Source: Ciona intestinalis (lineage: Eukaryota > Chordata > Ascidiacea > Phlebobranchia > Cionidae). From it: DNA of 64,000 nucleotides. Under the pieces are notes generated by a model that saw nothing but the letters and a program-made list of their open reading frames with translations, ran no database searches and was not told where the DNA came from. The stretch is from contig NC_020170.2 in assembly GCF_000224145.3 (NCBI RefSeq), positions 2,785,589-2,849,588 of the forward strand, in the 5' to 3' direction. The translations under genes and the position numbers were made by a program. This document shows, piece after piece, positions 21,501 through 33,300 of this stretch (the stretch's first letter is position 1; every line of letters begins with the position of its first letter).

Positions 21501-24098
21501 TGCGTGCAACAGTAATTTCGCACGCAATAGTTTCTAGTTGAAATAACCATAGGACTGAAACGAATATACTGTACATTTAATGCGGAACAAGTAAATGTAA
21601 ACAGACAGTTACAGAAACATATATGTGCGTTCACGCATTGTAGGCGTGTGTTCCGTTGGTAAGACACTTAATGGCAATTGCTTAACCGAATGGTTACTGG
21701 TTACTATAGTGAATTTTCCAAATCATAAGCCATGAAGAGAAAGGAAAAAAAACAATCTATCAAATAGTTAAATGTTATAAGAGGCGACTCGTACACAGGT
21801 ACTATGTGTGTATACAACTGAACATCCGCGTCATACATTCTGTGTTATAAAGTTTCCTTATCCTGTAGGGTTAAATAAGTGTCATGCAATTAAATTAAAA
21901 CAGATAAATGAAATGCAATACTTTTTTGTAACGTTTTCAATGCAACACTTACACATACGTGCTGATATGCCAGGGGAACTGCTGGCAATTGTCTTTTAAT
22001 TACACATATGGTCCCTTTTTGGATTACACATATGGCAATTGCCCAGAAGGTCTGTTTTCTACCCTATACGTCTAACAGACCAAACAAATATTAAAAACCT
22101 TACTTTTAAATCTTCTTTTCTTGATCCAGATACAATGACATTATCACGAAAATCAACGGCGTGCACATCAGATTCATGAGACTTTGTTTTGATTCTTGTT
22201 TTGCCAGAATTAAGATCTGTCCAACTTAAATAGCCATTCCTGTAGAAAAATCATAAACCTAATTATCTACAATACTTTAGACACTTATTGTCTATAGTGC
22301 CTTATTAAATAGACTATGTACATATTGTTTTCAAAATGATTAAATTTAGTTGAATTAAAAAACAAGCTCACGTACACTGGGCAACATAAAATTAATTGTT
22401 TGAGCGGATAAAAGATTTTTTTAAATCAGATTATTTCCTTGTCTTTTTTACAACTAATTATTGAAATTTCTCCAAATTTACAAACCTAAGTTAAAACAAA
22501 TACTTTAAATGTATACAGTGACGTAGCCAAGGAGGGGTTAGGAGGTCACGACCCCTCTCCCTTTTAAACCCCCCCCAAAATTTTTTTTTTAAATAAAAAA
22601 TAAAAAAATTTTTAATTAAAACCCCTAATTTTTTTTTTCTGGCTGCGCCACTGAATGTATATATAATATATATATATATAAAACATTTTAAGTTACCAAA
22701 ACCCATAATAATAACACCGCAGCTGGACCTACAACCTACCACCCCCCACATACAAGTACATTGTTGTGAACACGGAATTGATACACATCATCTCCATGAC
22801 GTGGTGTGAACATTCCTTCATGTTTGATCACTGATCTTCCCATGCGTTTAAGTTGGCAGTTGGAGGAATTGACTTCATTTTTCAAGAGGTATTTCTGCAC
22901 AGTATCACCTTGGGTGATGTATAACTTCTGATGTGATATCTCAATCCAAGGCATAAAGCTGAAGAGTGATAACGGTATGTTTGGTAATGAATGAATGAAT
23001 GAATGAATGTAACTTATTTGTTTTTGTATGGCGGAGCAATAACAGTCCTAATAACACAGATGTTCTGTTTTGTTCATACACCCTGTACCCACTTATGAGT
23101 TACCACTTGCTGACTTTGTGGATGAACTAACTATTTAGGGTGATTTTTATGCTGTATGGCTGACAATTAGACAACTCATAAAGAGCCACTAGATCGGACC
23201 AACTTTCTTCAAATATTTTGCTCAAGGACATATCTGTCTACAATGGTAGCAGTAAAGAGCCTTGACCCCTTAAAGTGTGAGCTATATTATCCAGATGTTA
23301 TTAGACATTACTGCACTCACTGTAGATATTGCATGTTCAATTCAAAATAACATTTGAGACGTCAGCCTAAAAATTTACCCACCAAAAAAACATTGAAGCT
23401 TTATGCAAACAGAAGTTCATCTGCAAATGTATTCAACAGCACAATATAAAGTAAGTGATACATTGCACCTACCTTCTTGGGTATCCTTGTAGTTTTAAAC
23501 AGTATCCAAGACCCTTGGTCCACTTTTTTGATAAACGACATTGTTCCTTTACAGAATTCCTTCAATGAAAATTTAATTATATGTTAAACTTAATAGAAAA
23601 ATAATAATAAAGAAAATATAAGAAACCAATATACCTTAACACAGACTCTTTTATAATGAGTGTTAAGATTTATTGTTATTTCTTGTACATTTTAACTATA
23701 GTAACATAAAGAATGCAATACACAACATACATTCAGAGAGTTTGTGTGTCTGTGCCACACTACTATAAAATGGCGATTACAGAATAAATCAATGAAAATA
23801 TAAGTTACTAATTTCTCCTGTGCTCAACTTAAAAAATAAAACAACCAATGTTTGTAAATTGTCACAATTTTTAAGACAATTTTAACTGTAATTATAAAAT
23901 ATAGCAGTAAAGCACTTACCCTGGGAGTAATGTTTTGTTGAGAACTTTCTCGTTACGAGGCAACCACACCGCGTTGCAACTCGCAATTGCGTTAAGCTTC
24001 CTGCAAACTAAGCAAACTTGTGCAAGTGATACAACGTCTAAGAACTTAAAAATACCGACGAGTAGCTCGTCCGGTAAAGAGACCAATACATGTGGCAT
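15547..24098 (-). CDS. FBXW4: F-box/WD40 protein FBXW4 (dactylin)
   Basis: Nine exons: 23920-24098, 23473-23559, 22743-22958, 22104-22239, 21383-21480, 20879-20941, 19111-19251, 17542-17683, 15547-15660. All phases close to give 391 aa (human about 412). The F-box (LVSLPDELLVGIFKFLDVVS) is at residues 5-50. The signature MPWIEISHQKLYITQ matches vertebrate FBXW4. WD40 blades follow: VSGSRKEDLKIWRF, HPLRVWDLS, SAGYDTYIKLWDSR, EEPHDNTIYC...GVVRLWDMR, and the last strand NSPVYS...HLFAALAKGLFAIEF. As an F-box protein it is expected to join an SCF ubiquitin ligase through SKP1 and present substrates via its propeller; its substrates are not well defined. Start: first ATG in frame; a splice-acceptor-like ttcag lies just upstream. 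A second copy of exon 7 lies at 18110-18250 next to the assembly gap. Confidence 0.93.
15678..15784 (+). mobile_element. Internally deleted MITE next to the last FBXW4 exon
   Basis: Both ends are present (tatagtaggaaaagggaaga ... cattttcccccaccctacta) but most of the interior is gone. It lies 17 bp from the start of FBXW4 exon 9. Confidence 0.8.
15805..15990 (+). mobile_element. MITE copy
   Basis: Left end cagtagggtggggtaagatg, interior attatataaccgtagcctcg; the right end is weakened. Confidence 0.75.
15991..17351. other. FBXW4 intron 8, AT-rich
   Basis: No exon, gene or clear repeat recognised in this stretch. Confidence 0.4.
17352..17458 (+). repeat. Diverged SINE tail in FBXW4 intron 8
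   Basis: Shows gtgttttaacaactgtcgttt and ends in aataaatttattcattcatg, as in other SINE tails. Confidence 0.5.
18110..18250 (-). other. FBXW4: Second copy of FBXW4 exon 7
   Basis: A 141-nt exon with the same splice sites and frame as 19111-19251, encoding HQLGKNHRLGGGPLDLEYTG then AGYDTYIKLWDSR. It differs by one amino acid (L for I in LD(I/L)EY) plus silent changes. Being symmetric in phase it could be spliced in, but an unmerged allele is more likely. Confidence 0.8.
18425..18528 (-). mobile_element. Short MITE copy in block A
   Basis: Same site as the copy at 19434-19620 in block B but lacking about 80 bp of interior. Confidence 0.8.
18602..18726. other. Assembly gap (125 N)
   Basis: A run of N between the two near-identical blocks. 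Its true length is unknown. Confidence 0.99.
18727..19693. repeat. Block B of the duplication, right of the gap
   Basis: Partner of 17736-18601. It contains the FBXW4 exon 7 used in the gene model (19111-19251) and a longer version of the MITE. Confidence 0.9.
19434..19620 (-). mobile_element. MITE copy in block B
   Basis: Starts tatagtagggtgggacagcg and ends ttttccccaacctactata, with the complete interior. Confidence 0.85.
20080..20279 (+). mobile_element. Diverged MITE copy
   Basis: Starts tatagtaggatgtggtagta; interior cccatttggtagtaaacac and ataaccgtagccacgcgac; ends taccgcacagtactata. Confidence 0.75.
20305..20430 (+). repeat. SINE tail copy
   Basis: Contains aactcgtaagcaagcacgag and aggataaataagttacaatc; FBXW4 intron 6. 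Confidence 0.65.
21036..21374 (+). repeat. Full-length tRNA-headed SINE with a triplicated head
   Basis: The most complete copy. Three tandem versions of cgtctatcccagaggttatg come first; the last continues into the B-box-like gggttcgaggcttgc. Then come the middle (caacccagtggttcctaatg), the tail block (aactcgtaagtgggcgcgag) and the end aataaataaataatattcatt. FBXW4 intron 5. Confidence 0.8.
22516..22653. mobile_element. Small hAT-type element (138 bp)
   Basis: Ends CAGTGACGTAGCCA and TGGCTGCGCCACTG are inverted repeats, with a perfect 8-bp target duplication aatgtata at 22508-22515 and 22654-22661. The interior is mostly C, T and A homopolymer runs. Confidence 0.9.
22986..23282 (-). repeat. 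Near full-length SINE, minus
   Basis: Opens with a (gaat)n run, passes catacaccctgtaccc and gacaactcataaagagccac, and reaches the head (tgctcaaggacatatctg, gtagcagtaaagagccttg). FBXW4 intron 2. Confidence 0.7.
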
Positions 24099-27000
24099 CA
24101 CATTATACAACGTGGGCTGAAAGTTGGTTTAATGTAATATTTAAAGGCAAGACTATTAGGTTTAAGTTTTATCGGTTAACAATATGACAATTTGGGATTA
24201 CATGCTAGAAAAATGTATGTTAGATATTCGATAAATCAACTTTATTTCGAACTAAACAGCTACAAAACTTTAACTTCTGTAAAAGAAAAACAATGTTTTT
24301 GGTATAATGGGAATTCCCCTACTATATTAGAAAAGATGCTTGCTATGTTACTCCCCGTTTTTGGAATTTAAAAAATAAGACGATGGTGGTCTATTTTACT
24401 TTATGGCATAATATAAGTTGTCTGTGATTTAATTATGCTAAACTAATGTTACATATCATATATTGGTCAGCATTAGGTTAAACATAGGTCGCCTTATCTA
24501 ATATTGCTATAACAAATGATTGGATAAATGACAACAAACCTTTTCCTGTTTAATTTGAAATATAAATAGGACAATATTAGTTTCTCACGCGACTTTCTGT
24601 GGTATGAATATATTATGACTTGTTTAAGCTGTATGTATTAACAAAACAAGGTAATTTTAGTTTGGGCATGTTTGCCCTCACGAATTCCAAAATGGTTTAT
24701 GTTCAGACAGGTTACAAGGTATAAATAGGTTTTAAATAACCCATTTTTAAACCGCTTAAAGGGAATGCTTCCTAATAGAAATATATATTTCTTATATGCT
24801 GCTGGAAATCCTCCAGGCGAGTATATTAGGTTACAGAAAAGATAAAATGTTTTTACACTATAATCATAAAACTTGATACCAGTGTTTAATCCTTTAACCC
24901 GAACCGCAGTAAAAGGCGAAGAACCCGAGAAATGCTGAGACAGAACCTACTTTGAAATTCTTGCCAGATTTTATCTCACGGTCCAATCACAAATTTCGGC
25001 TTAGCTAAAACTGGAAGGCGCCCAAGGTTTCGGAATTATCTCATCTGACCACTCGAGCGTGCAAATCCCAGTGTGAAAGTAAACAACACATAAACAAAGA
25101 GTATGTGTGAGTGACATGATCAAATTAGAAGTCGGTATTTCCAGATTTTCATACAGGCATACCTATGAACGCGGGTATGCGAAAGATCCACACGGGCTCG
25201 TGTTCGACACAATATTTGAAACATGACTACAACGAATTGGCGCCAGGGCAACTGAAAACATTGTTACGTCTTCCCTACATCTCGAAGGAGGAGTTAATTA
25301 TAGCTTAAATCGATAGTTCAGTAACGGGCCCGCCGCCTCGCCTATGTTTAATCACGAGGATGAACGCTGTGTTAAAAATGATCAACTGACAGAGATATTG
25401 TCGCATTGTGTCATGTATGTCAACGTCGGAAAGGAATTACTTCGTTTTGTTTGACAAAGGCTTTGATGACAAAAGCGTTAAAACTTCGGGGTAAACACTG
25501 ACAGGGTTTGACTGGCAGTTTGGGTAATGTCGGCGCTTGGGAAAACCTCAGCAGTATTTGCACTGATGTGAAACTATTGTCGACTCGCCGGACAAGCGGC
25601 CAATAATCGAAGAATCGACGCTTTTGCAGTCACTTACCCCTCCTTAACGCCCACGCGTACACAACGTTGGCTATAACGCACCCTGAGCAGCGATAGTTTC
25701 ATCACGATCTTGTATTTGCCGTGCAAATAGTAGGAATGCGCGGGCGCATGCCAACTGACCCTCCCAGTTTTACAGCCGATGGTCTGGGAACCCAACACGA
25801 ATAGCAGAGATTCCGTACGCGAGAAACACGGCTGTGATTACTTGTCGTAATGTTTGCTGTCGCATGACTTCACCCATCTTATAACAACAAATTGTAATCC
25901 CGATAATGGAAGAAGCGAATCGAAATCAAACCGGACTTGTCCGGAACGTGGAGGTGACAAGTTTCAACTATTTGAACAATTACGTCGAGGGCTATTATCA
26001 CTCAGTGTATAAACTTTGAAGTGCCACTCAGCCCCCTACACGCCTTGAAATATGAGATTGTTAGTGCAACTTTAAAGTATGCGTAACATTACAGCCCATG
26101 TTATCATGAACGTTTAATTGGATCATCAAAAGGAACGAAGAACAAACACAGTCTACAACACAGATGCTTACATTTTTACAACGTAAAACGCGACTTTGAA
26201 GAGTGACATAATCTAAAAGATTTCCCAGCGGTTTATGTATCGTTAAACTTCAGATCTTCGGTTACTAGACCAACACGTAAGTGACATGACAGTAATAGAC
26301 GGCGTTTTGCAGCGGCTGGCGCGGCGCACAGCAACTTATATCATCGTTTCCTGTCGATTGCATCAAAGTGAATGAAATCATCACCCGCACCAATCGAATC
26401 ATAGAAATAATACTATCATTGATCATGACGCAATCAACGTTTGAGGTTCATAGGGCGCCGCGTGTACCATTACTGATTGCTGTGGATTTTCTCTTCTGCT
26501 TCCCAGACGCGCCGCAACTCGTATGATTGTTTCTAGCGATTCCGTAAATTCTTCAGCCTTTTGATGCCCCTTAATTTCGAACAGTAAGTGCTGCTCGGTT
26601 AAAGCGAAAATATGCGATGGTTGTTTATTTGATTTACGAAGTACGGGGCGTTACCTACTTCCTGACTGTCTACTCATAGTCGGCATTGTGACGTAACTGT
26701 ATACGCCGCCGATTGATATTGGCCTATGGCCACAGTCGAATTTCATTTTTGATTGCTGTTCGATTTATCTCAATTTCCTTGCCCGCTTATCTAGTGCTCT
26801 CGGTCTCCTAGTATTTTATAATGGAACCCAAAATTCACTGAATAATGTTTTTATTGTTTTTGAGTAATAAATAGTAAAAATCATATCAAAAGCAATATAT
26901 AGGCAATCGAACGCACGCCCTATATAGAAAGACGCAGAAGTCATGTAAGAGGAATGTGTTCAGAAACCGGTTGAGAAAGAGTAAGGAACCGGATTAAACC

Positions 27001-27328
27001 AGTTCCGACTGGAACCAAGGCATCCACAGAAATAACAAAAATACAAAGACGTTTGGGGAATGTTATATTGACGTGGCTGGGCCTTGCGAGTTTTTAACGA
27101 ATGGCACCGCGAGAAAAAAACACTACATAAAGATGAAATATTGCACTCGGTATAAAAGGACGGTGATAAATGAGATCCCGGATCCGAAATTCCGACGATC
27201 ATCGGCGCTTTCCGTCAGCACTTCTCCAATCTCAACGAGTTGTCCTCGCCTCCGGAAAAAACTCCTATTTTTTCGGATTTACACCTCGAATCAAGCAGAC
27301 TCGACGCGTTCCGTCTTTTTTGACCAGC
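24099..27328. other. Intergenic between FBXW4 and FGF8/17/18
   Basis: About 3.2 kb: FBXW4 promoter side on the left, probable FGF 3' UTR on the right. No coding exon or full repeat seen. From about 24.8 kb on, G+C content rises noticeably. Confidence 0.5.
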
Positions 27329-30300
27329 TCATGTGTTTGCTCGTTTTCGGTTCCGCCGACCGGTTTTCTGTTTCCGACCATGGACTTTTTTCGTCCGTCT
27401 TCTCTGTTTCGGTCGCCGCCTCCCGCTCCGCGATCGTTGTCTATGCAGGCCCGGTGCTGTAGTCGGGGTTCTAATAAACCCGGCTTCGGGTTCGCTTACA
27501 GAGTTTATTGGGAACGGTGTTGTAAAGGTCCCAGTCGTAGGTTGAAAGTCTGAATCCACTATATCAGTAGGGACAGTAGACCTCCATTTCGATTTATGTC
27601 TTCTGTGTTTTCGTTTCTTATTTTGTCTGCTCCGTCTAGGTTTATTGCGGCGAGGTAACTTTCGATGCTTTGGGCTCGAGTACAGCGGATCCATGGCGGA
27701 CACTGTCCCACCTGCTGGCGGTATGGTAACGTCAAGTCTACGCTGCTGTCGCAAAACAGGGTACAGACTCCGTCGTCGTTCGATTTCAGCTTGAACATAC
27801 GGAGGTAGGGTCGACAAAGTTCTGGAAGAGTCGGCAAGCATAACTTCGTCGGCGGTTGATGAATCTCTAGTGACAGAATAATTTGGTCTTAAAACAGATA
27901 AAGGGGCTCTCTTTTTCTTCTTGTTATGTCGCTTCACGTCCCTTTCGAACTCGCCAATAATCCATTTGTACTTCTCGTTACTGGCAGCGGTCGGGTTCGG
28001 TACCATACCGCTGGATGCTGTACACTTCTTTATGAACATTTCATCAGTGCCGATTTCTTTGGTGTGTGGACCTCGCTTTGGTCTGCCGTTTGAATGGAAA
28101 CCAATATGCCAATCGCGAAACTTAGAGTTCGAAAAAGCATCAAAATAATTTTCCAACATCTCTTCGAAGAATAGGCACTTCGGGTCGTTGATCGCTTTTC
28201 GATAATTCTGAAAAGTAAATAAAAATTTGAATACATGGCTTGTAATAATAAATAGAACACTTTAGTAGATTGACAACCGTTTAGGTCAAAACCTTCAACC
28301 AGTGGTCAACTGTTAATATTGCTGTTATAGGTGTGTTTATACACGTAAAGTCCGTAGGAAGTGAGTACCACCAACTCATAGACGCAGGACAATAGTTGCC
28401 TTAACTTGAGGTGTATGCAATATGAGTAACAATGGACCTAATGACGTCATAACGTGGACATTTGTGGGTAGGGATAACTATCTGAGTGGTGCGGCGGGGA
28501 GAATTTCGTGTGAATCATTTAAAGCGAAAGATAACAAACTAAACGGAACTCGACGCGCCGTGCGGAAGAGCAAATATGCAATGAATCACGTTTAAGAAGT
28601 TCCCACAAACCACTTGATTAATTCTTATGGTGATCGGAAGGTGTTTACGTAAGAGCAGCAGTATTGCCGCATCAGCACTTGGTGCCTGCTGTACCAACGG
28701 CGGGTGCTGTCGCCGACTGGCCATGCTGTAATAACGCAAGCCTCTACCGTGTAACTTTGCGCCGCATTAACAACAACTACAACCAGGGAAATTTTTGAGC
28801 GCTTTTCGGCTGACCGCGGCCGCGATTTGAGCAGATACAACAGTACAGGACTGTACAGGTACGCTTGTTTGATTTGAGCGACTTAATTGACTGAATATTT
28901 TCTTCTAAAACAATATAAGACCCGGCGGAAATTTAAGACCGCTTCACGCGCAACAACAGCAGTGAGGTGCAGGCCGCCATCATAATTTAATTTTGGACGG
29001 ATGGGGCGTTATAGTTTATGTTTGCGAAGATAATTATAGATCAGTGGTTCTATCGCGGCGTCGCTTGCTTCGCTACTGTCGCCACCCGAATTCTACGGTC
29101 GATTTCGCCTCTTAGTTCACGTGACCCGTTAAAAAAGTCGCGCGCGCCGCATGTCGTGGGACCGAAAATTTACGTGGTCGCTCGAGCGTGTCCAGATATC
29201 GCCGAATTTGGTCGACACCGCCCCTAAAGCGGCGAAGCTGATTTGTTTGCTTTTCTGGGAATTGTTACAACTTACAACTTTTCCGGCCCGTGACCAAGGA
29301 GACTGGCCGGCGCAGGAAATTAGTTAATTGCGATGAAACTTCCATTCAGATCACCACCGTGGATCCTGAGCTATAGCCTTGGCAACTAACGGCGAACATT
29401 CGGCGGTTTCTTTGGTCGTCTCGCGTCTTTCGTTCTTAACGATTTGTAACGAAGGTGAGAACGCGTGGATAAATATGTCCCGGTTCTGCTGACAGTCGGC
29501 AACCCATAACAAATAAAGACTTATCGGCGAGGCGAGGTGTAGAAACATTTGCTACTTAACGGAGTTTTAAGCGTGTGTACATTACTTGGTTGATAATTTC
29601 AAGCAGCAACAAAGTGGCGCGGCGTGGAGATGTTATCGGGTAGCGAATCGAAATTTGCGGGATGCCGAATGCTAATCTCCCGCCACGTATTTTAAATATC
29701 CCGAAGTGTTCCTCGTGAAAGCCACGAAGCCAGTAGCATGCGTATAGATACAACAAACATTTGTTTCCCAAAACTACGTGGACGCACTTGCTTTAACAAT
29801 TCCTCAAACACAATTTTGATGGGTGGAATCACCGTCACGCATTTTGAACCCCATAGAACGTAATGGGTGGGGTGGTATACCCCAAACTCGCACCAAAATC
29901 TCACCCCAACGCTCTTGAACGCTCCGATAGTTTTATACCGCGACGTATAATTTCCGTTTACACGTGTGTCGTGTTCTAACAAAGTGGTGGTATAGCGTGG
30001 GCAGCATTTTATGGACATTTACAGCTTTTAGCGGCCATTGTACGGGTTGGGTGGTCCTAGTTTTATATGAATGTCGTGTAGCTATTATATGGAACCAAAA
30101 GGACCCAGGACACCTGTCCGTTTACGAGGTTCAATTCAAAAACCAAACTCATCACGTAATCGTTATGTAATGGCATGTTTCCATGTTTAAAAAAGGATTT
30201 AAGTATATGCTGAAGTAAGATGAGACGTTTTCACTGTTTTTACCCGTACTATAAGGTAGTAAACAAAGAATATTTATAAAATTATATAACTGTAGCCTTG

Positions 30301-33300
30301 AGACTCTAAAATGACGTTGCTAACTGTTAAAAACACGATTGGAAAATATGGGGCTTAGGTGCTAACGGTATCCCTATCTTACCCCACCGTACTATATTTC
30401 ACACCACAACCCACCTTTCCAACTAGTCGTCCTCTTTTATTCATGCAAAGAAACCGTTCAGTTTGGACGCCTTGAATCATTATCCGACCCCATAAGCCTT
30501 TAGAGTGGATTATTAGTTTTGCTGAAAATAAACAAGATTTTAAGATACAAAGCATTGTAAAAGTAATGACTAATAATTGAATACACAAAAACGATTAAAT
30601 GTATAGTAGGGTGGGGGGAGATGGGACATCTTTTCATTCCACTTTCTCGTCCCACTTGGTAGTACACAAAGAGCATTCAAAGAATTATAAAACCGTATTC
30701 TAACTACTCCATAGACTGTTGTTAATCGTTTAAAACACGATCAGAATATTTGGATATTATGTGCTAAAGGTGTATTACCGTCTCCCCCCCCCCACACTCC
30801 ACTATATATTTTTACATAACTGCGTAAGTTTTTAATTGAAGTGTCAACATGTTATTGTCGTTTTTACGCGTATAGTATGCACCCTCAGTACAGCGCGCGT
30901 ACCCAAAAATGAAACTCTCGCGAGGTTTAAATGTTTAAAGTTAGCATTCACTGATAACACCATCACTCATCAAGCATGGACAAGCCTCTTTAACCCTGGA
31001 TGGGGAACGCTGGACAGAGTGGTCGTTAATTAATTATAAGCAACGGTGTCGCTGACAAACCGCAACAAATAGCGCTTAGTGGTCACGATTAATTGCGACA
31101 AGCGTGACCTTAGACTGTGCAGTTTCGGGGACCTGAAATCTAAATATTAGCGGCCGATGGCAGATTGGTGTTATTGTCTTTCTCGCGGGCGAGCTGTGAC
31201 ACAACGTATCCATCATCATTCCATCCGGATTGTGACGAAATTTTGTTACGGGATTGTAACGAAAATATAAAGGAGAACTATTGTTTATGAGCAAACGTAC
31301 GAGGCAACCTGAGCGGAGGTCCACCGCGCTAATCCACTTTGCCAGATTGGCGAACGGGACAACGAAAATCCTATGCCTGACATAGTTGAGTAAACAGGCG
31401 ACCGGAAAACGTAATGAAACAGTGGAACTGGTTTGCACGATCACTATAATCCGAGGATCAGCAGGTGCTGTTACTAACGCGTGTTCATACGATTAAGTCT
31501 GAAGGTATACTCGAGCTTCGAAACTTATGTTTGAGATGTATCCGCTGATTTTGCGCATACGATCCATCAGGATTAGTGTAAAAGTAAGTTTATGTTTGGC
31601 CCTGTTATACCACCCTGATATTAACACCAGACTGGAAACCACAGTGCAATGCTAATGACATGTAATATAAGAATCGTATAGTACGTTTTCGTGACTCATA
31701 AGTGTAGTATAGTAGGGTGGGAGAAGACGGGACACTTTTAGTACACAATATCCAAATATCCTGATCGTGTTTTAAACAACTAACAACGGTCTATGAGAGT
31801 CGTGGGAATACTGTTTTATAATTCTTTGATTTTTTGTTTATTACCAAATGGGACGAAAAATAGAATGAAAAGGTGATGTTCATCTTTCCTCACCCTTCTA
31901 TATATATAAGAATTGTAATGTGTTTTCGTGACTCATAAGTGTAGTGTTACGTGTTAGAAGGTTTGCATTAGCCTAACTTACCATGATTGCTGCCTCTTCT
32001 TCCTCTCCCGTCCACTTTCTTGCCGAGTATTCGAATGTGGTTCGAGGTTCGTTTCGAGTAAATCTCACAGTATCTTCTCGTGGAAGAAGATTGGCTTACG
32101 TTCTCTTGAAATATTTCGCTTTTAATGTAATCTCTGATGTAATTTGGCGGAATCTGCAAAGCAACGATTGCACAGATGAGAAAATCATCGCTTTAAATGA
32201 TAGAAGCATTAAGTAGAAGCGCGTGGAAGCGAGCCACTTGGCCTTTGCTGACCCAAGCTGCAGTGTGACAGGCGCGTCCGGTGTTACGAGTATACAAGCC
32301 AGCGCTCGTGGCACCAACCGTTAATTAAGCCAGCGCTTTACACAATGGTGTACGACTAATCTAATGTGTTGGATGGATATAAACGGTCGCGGAAATATAA
32401 GCATCGCAGGCAGGACCGACCAACCGAGAATCCGCTCAAAATATTGCTCGCTTTTAAGCACAGAAATCGCATTACAAAGAGCATCCTAAATTTTGAAGGC
32501 TCGTTTTTCTTTCCGGGAACTGGGACGCCGTGTCGCGTTCAACAAAAACAGTTTACCGCTTAACTCAATAAGTCAACCAAGCTGCAACAGAATAAGCAAG
32601 CGAGCAATTAGCACGTGCAACCAATCCGACCACAAGTATTTCGTGTATCTGCACTTTACATAACACCGATGGTACCGATACCTGCGCTGGGCCATCGCGA
32701 CCAAAACGAGGCATCAAGTTACTTGCACACCGTCTGCAGATAACACACGTCATTTGTGACGTAGGTAATCCGAGACGGAGGCGACAAAATCTCATAGATT
32801 AAGTCAAGTGCGCGATAAATTAAGTTCCGAGTTTTATAAAGAAACCAGCGGTGCCCGGCGTGTTATAATCTATATTCCCGCTATGTAAACCGATCTACCA
32901 CTGCAGGTGTTGTTTGCTGGGCGCGGTTTCTGTACCACGTTTTAAACGACCTCCAGCACCCTGCCAGGTAAACGGCGTGTTTTGCCCGACTTTCTCACAC
33001 GTGGCCCGCGTTCTACGTTACCTGATCCAGGCCCAGCTACTTGACCGCGAGTCTAGCCCGGCTCGGTTCTCACGCCTCACCCGGCACAGTTTTCTAGCTC
33101 AAAAAGCGGCCGTCGCTAATGGGTGATATAGGCCAAAAAAATTTGCGAATTTCATTGATAGGGACACCACGGTACATTCCAGTGAAACCGCATCTATAAA
33201 GGTAACCTGTATTTCCATTTACCTCAGCGCACCTGGCGCTTTACAAATACCGAGTGAATATTTCTATCACTGTAAGTAGTGGGCGACACTACAATGTTAT

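Noticed and set aside
24300-24330. cccctactatatt resembling a MITE right end
   Set aside because: No neighbouring interior sequence; too short to call.
27073-27553. Plus-strand frames of 70-129 codons
   Set aside because: Antisense shadows of the Arg/Lys-rich FGF tail; such codons leave the opposite strand open.
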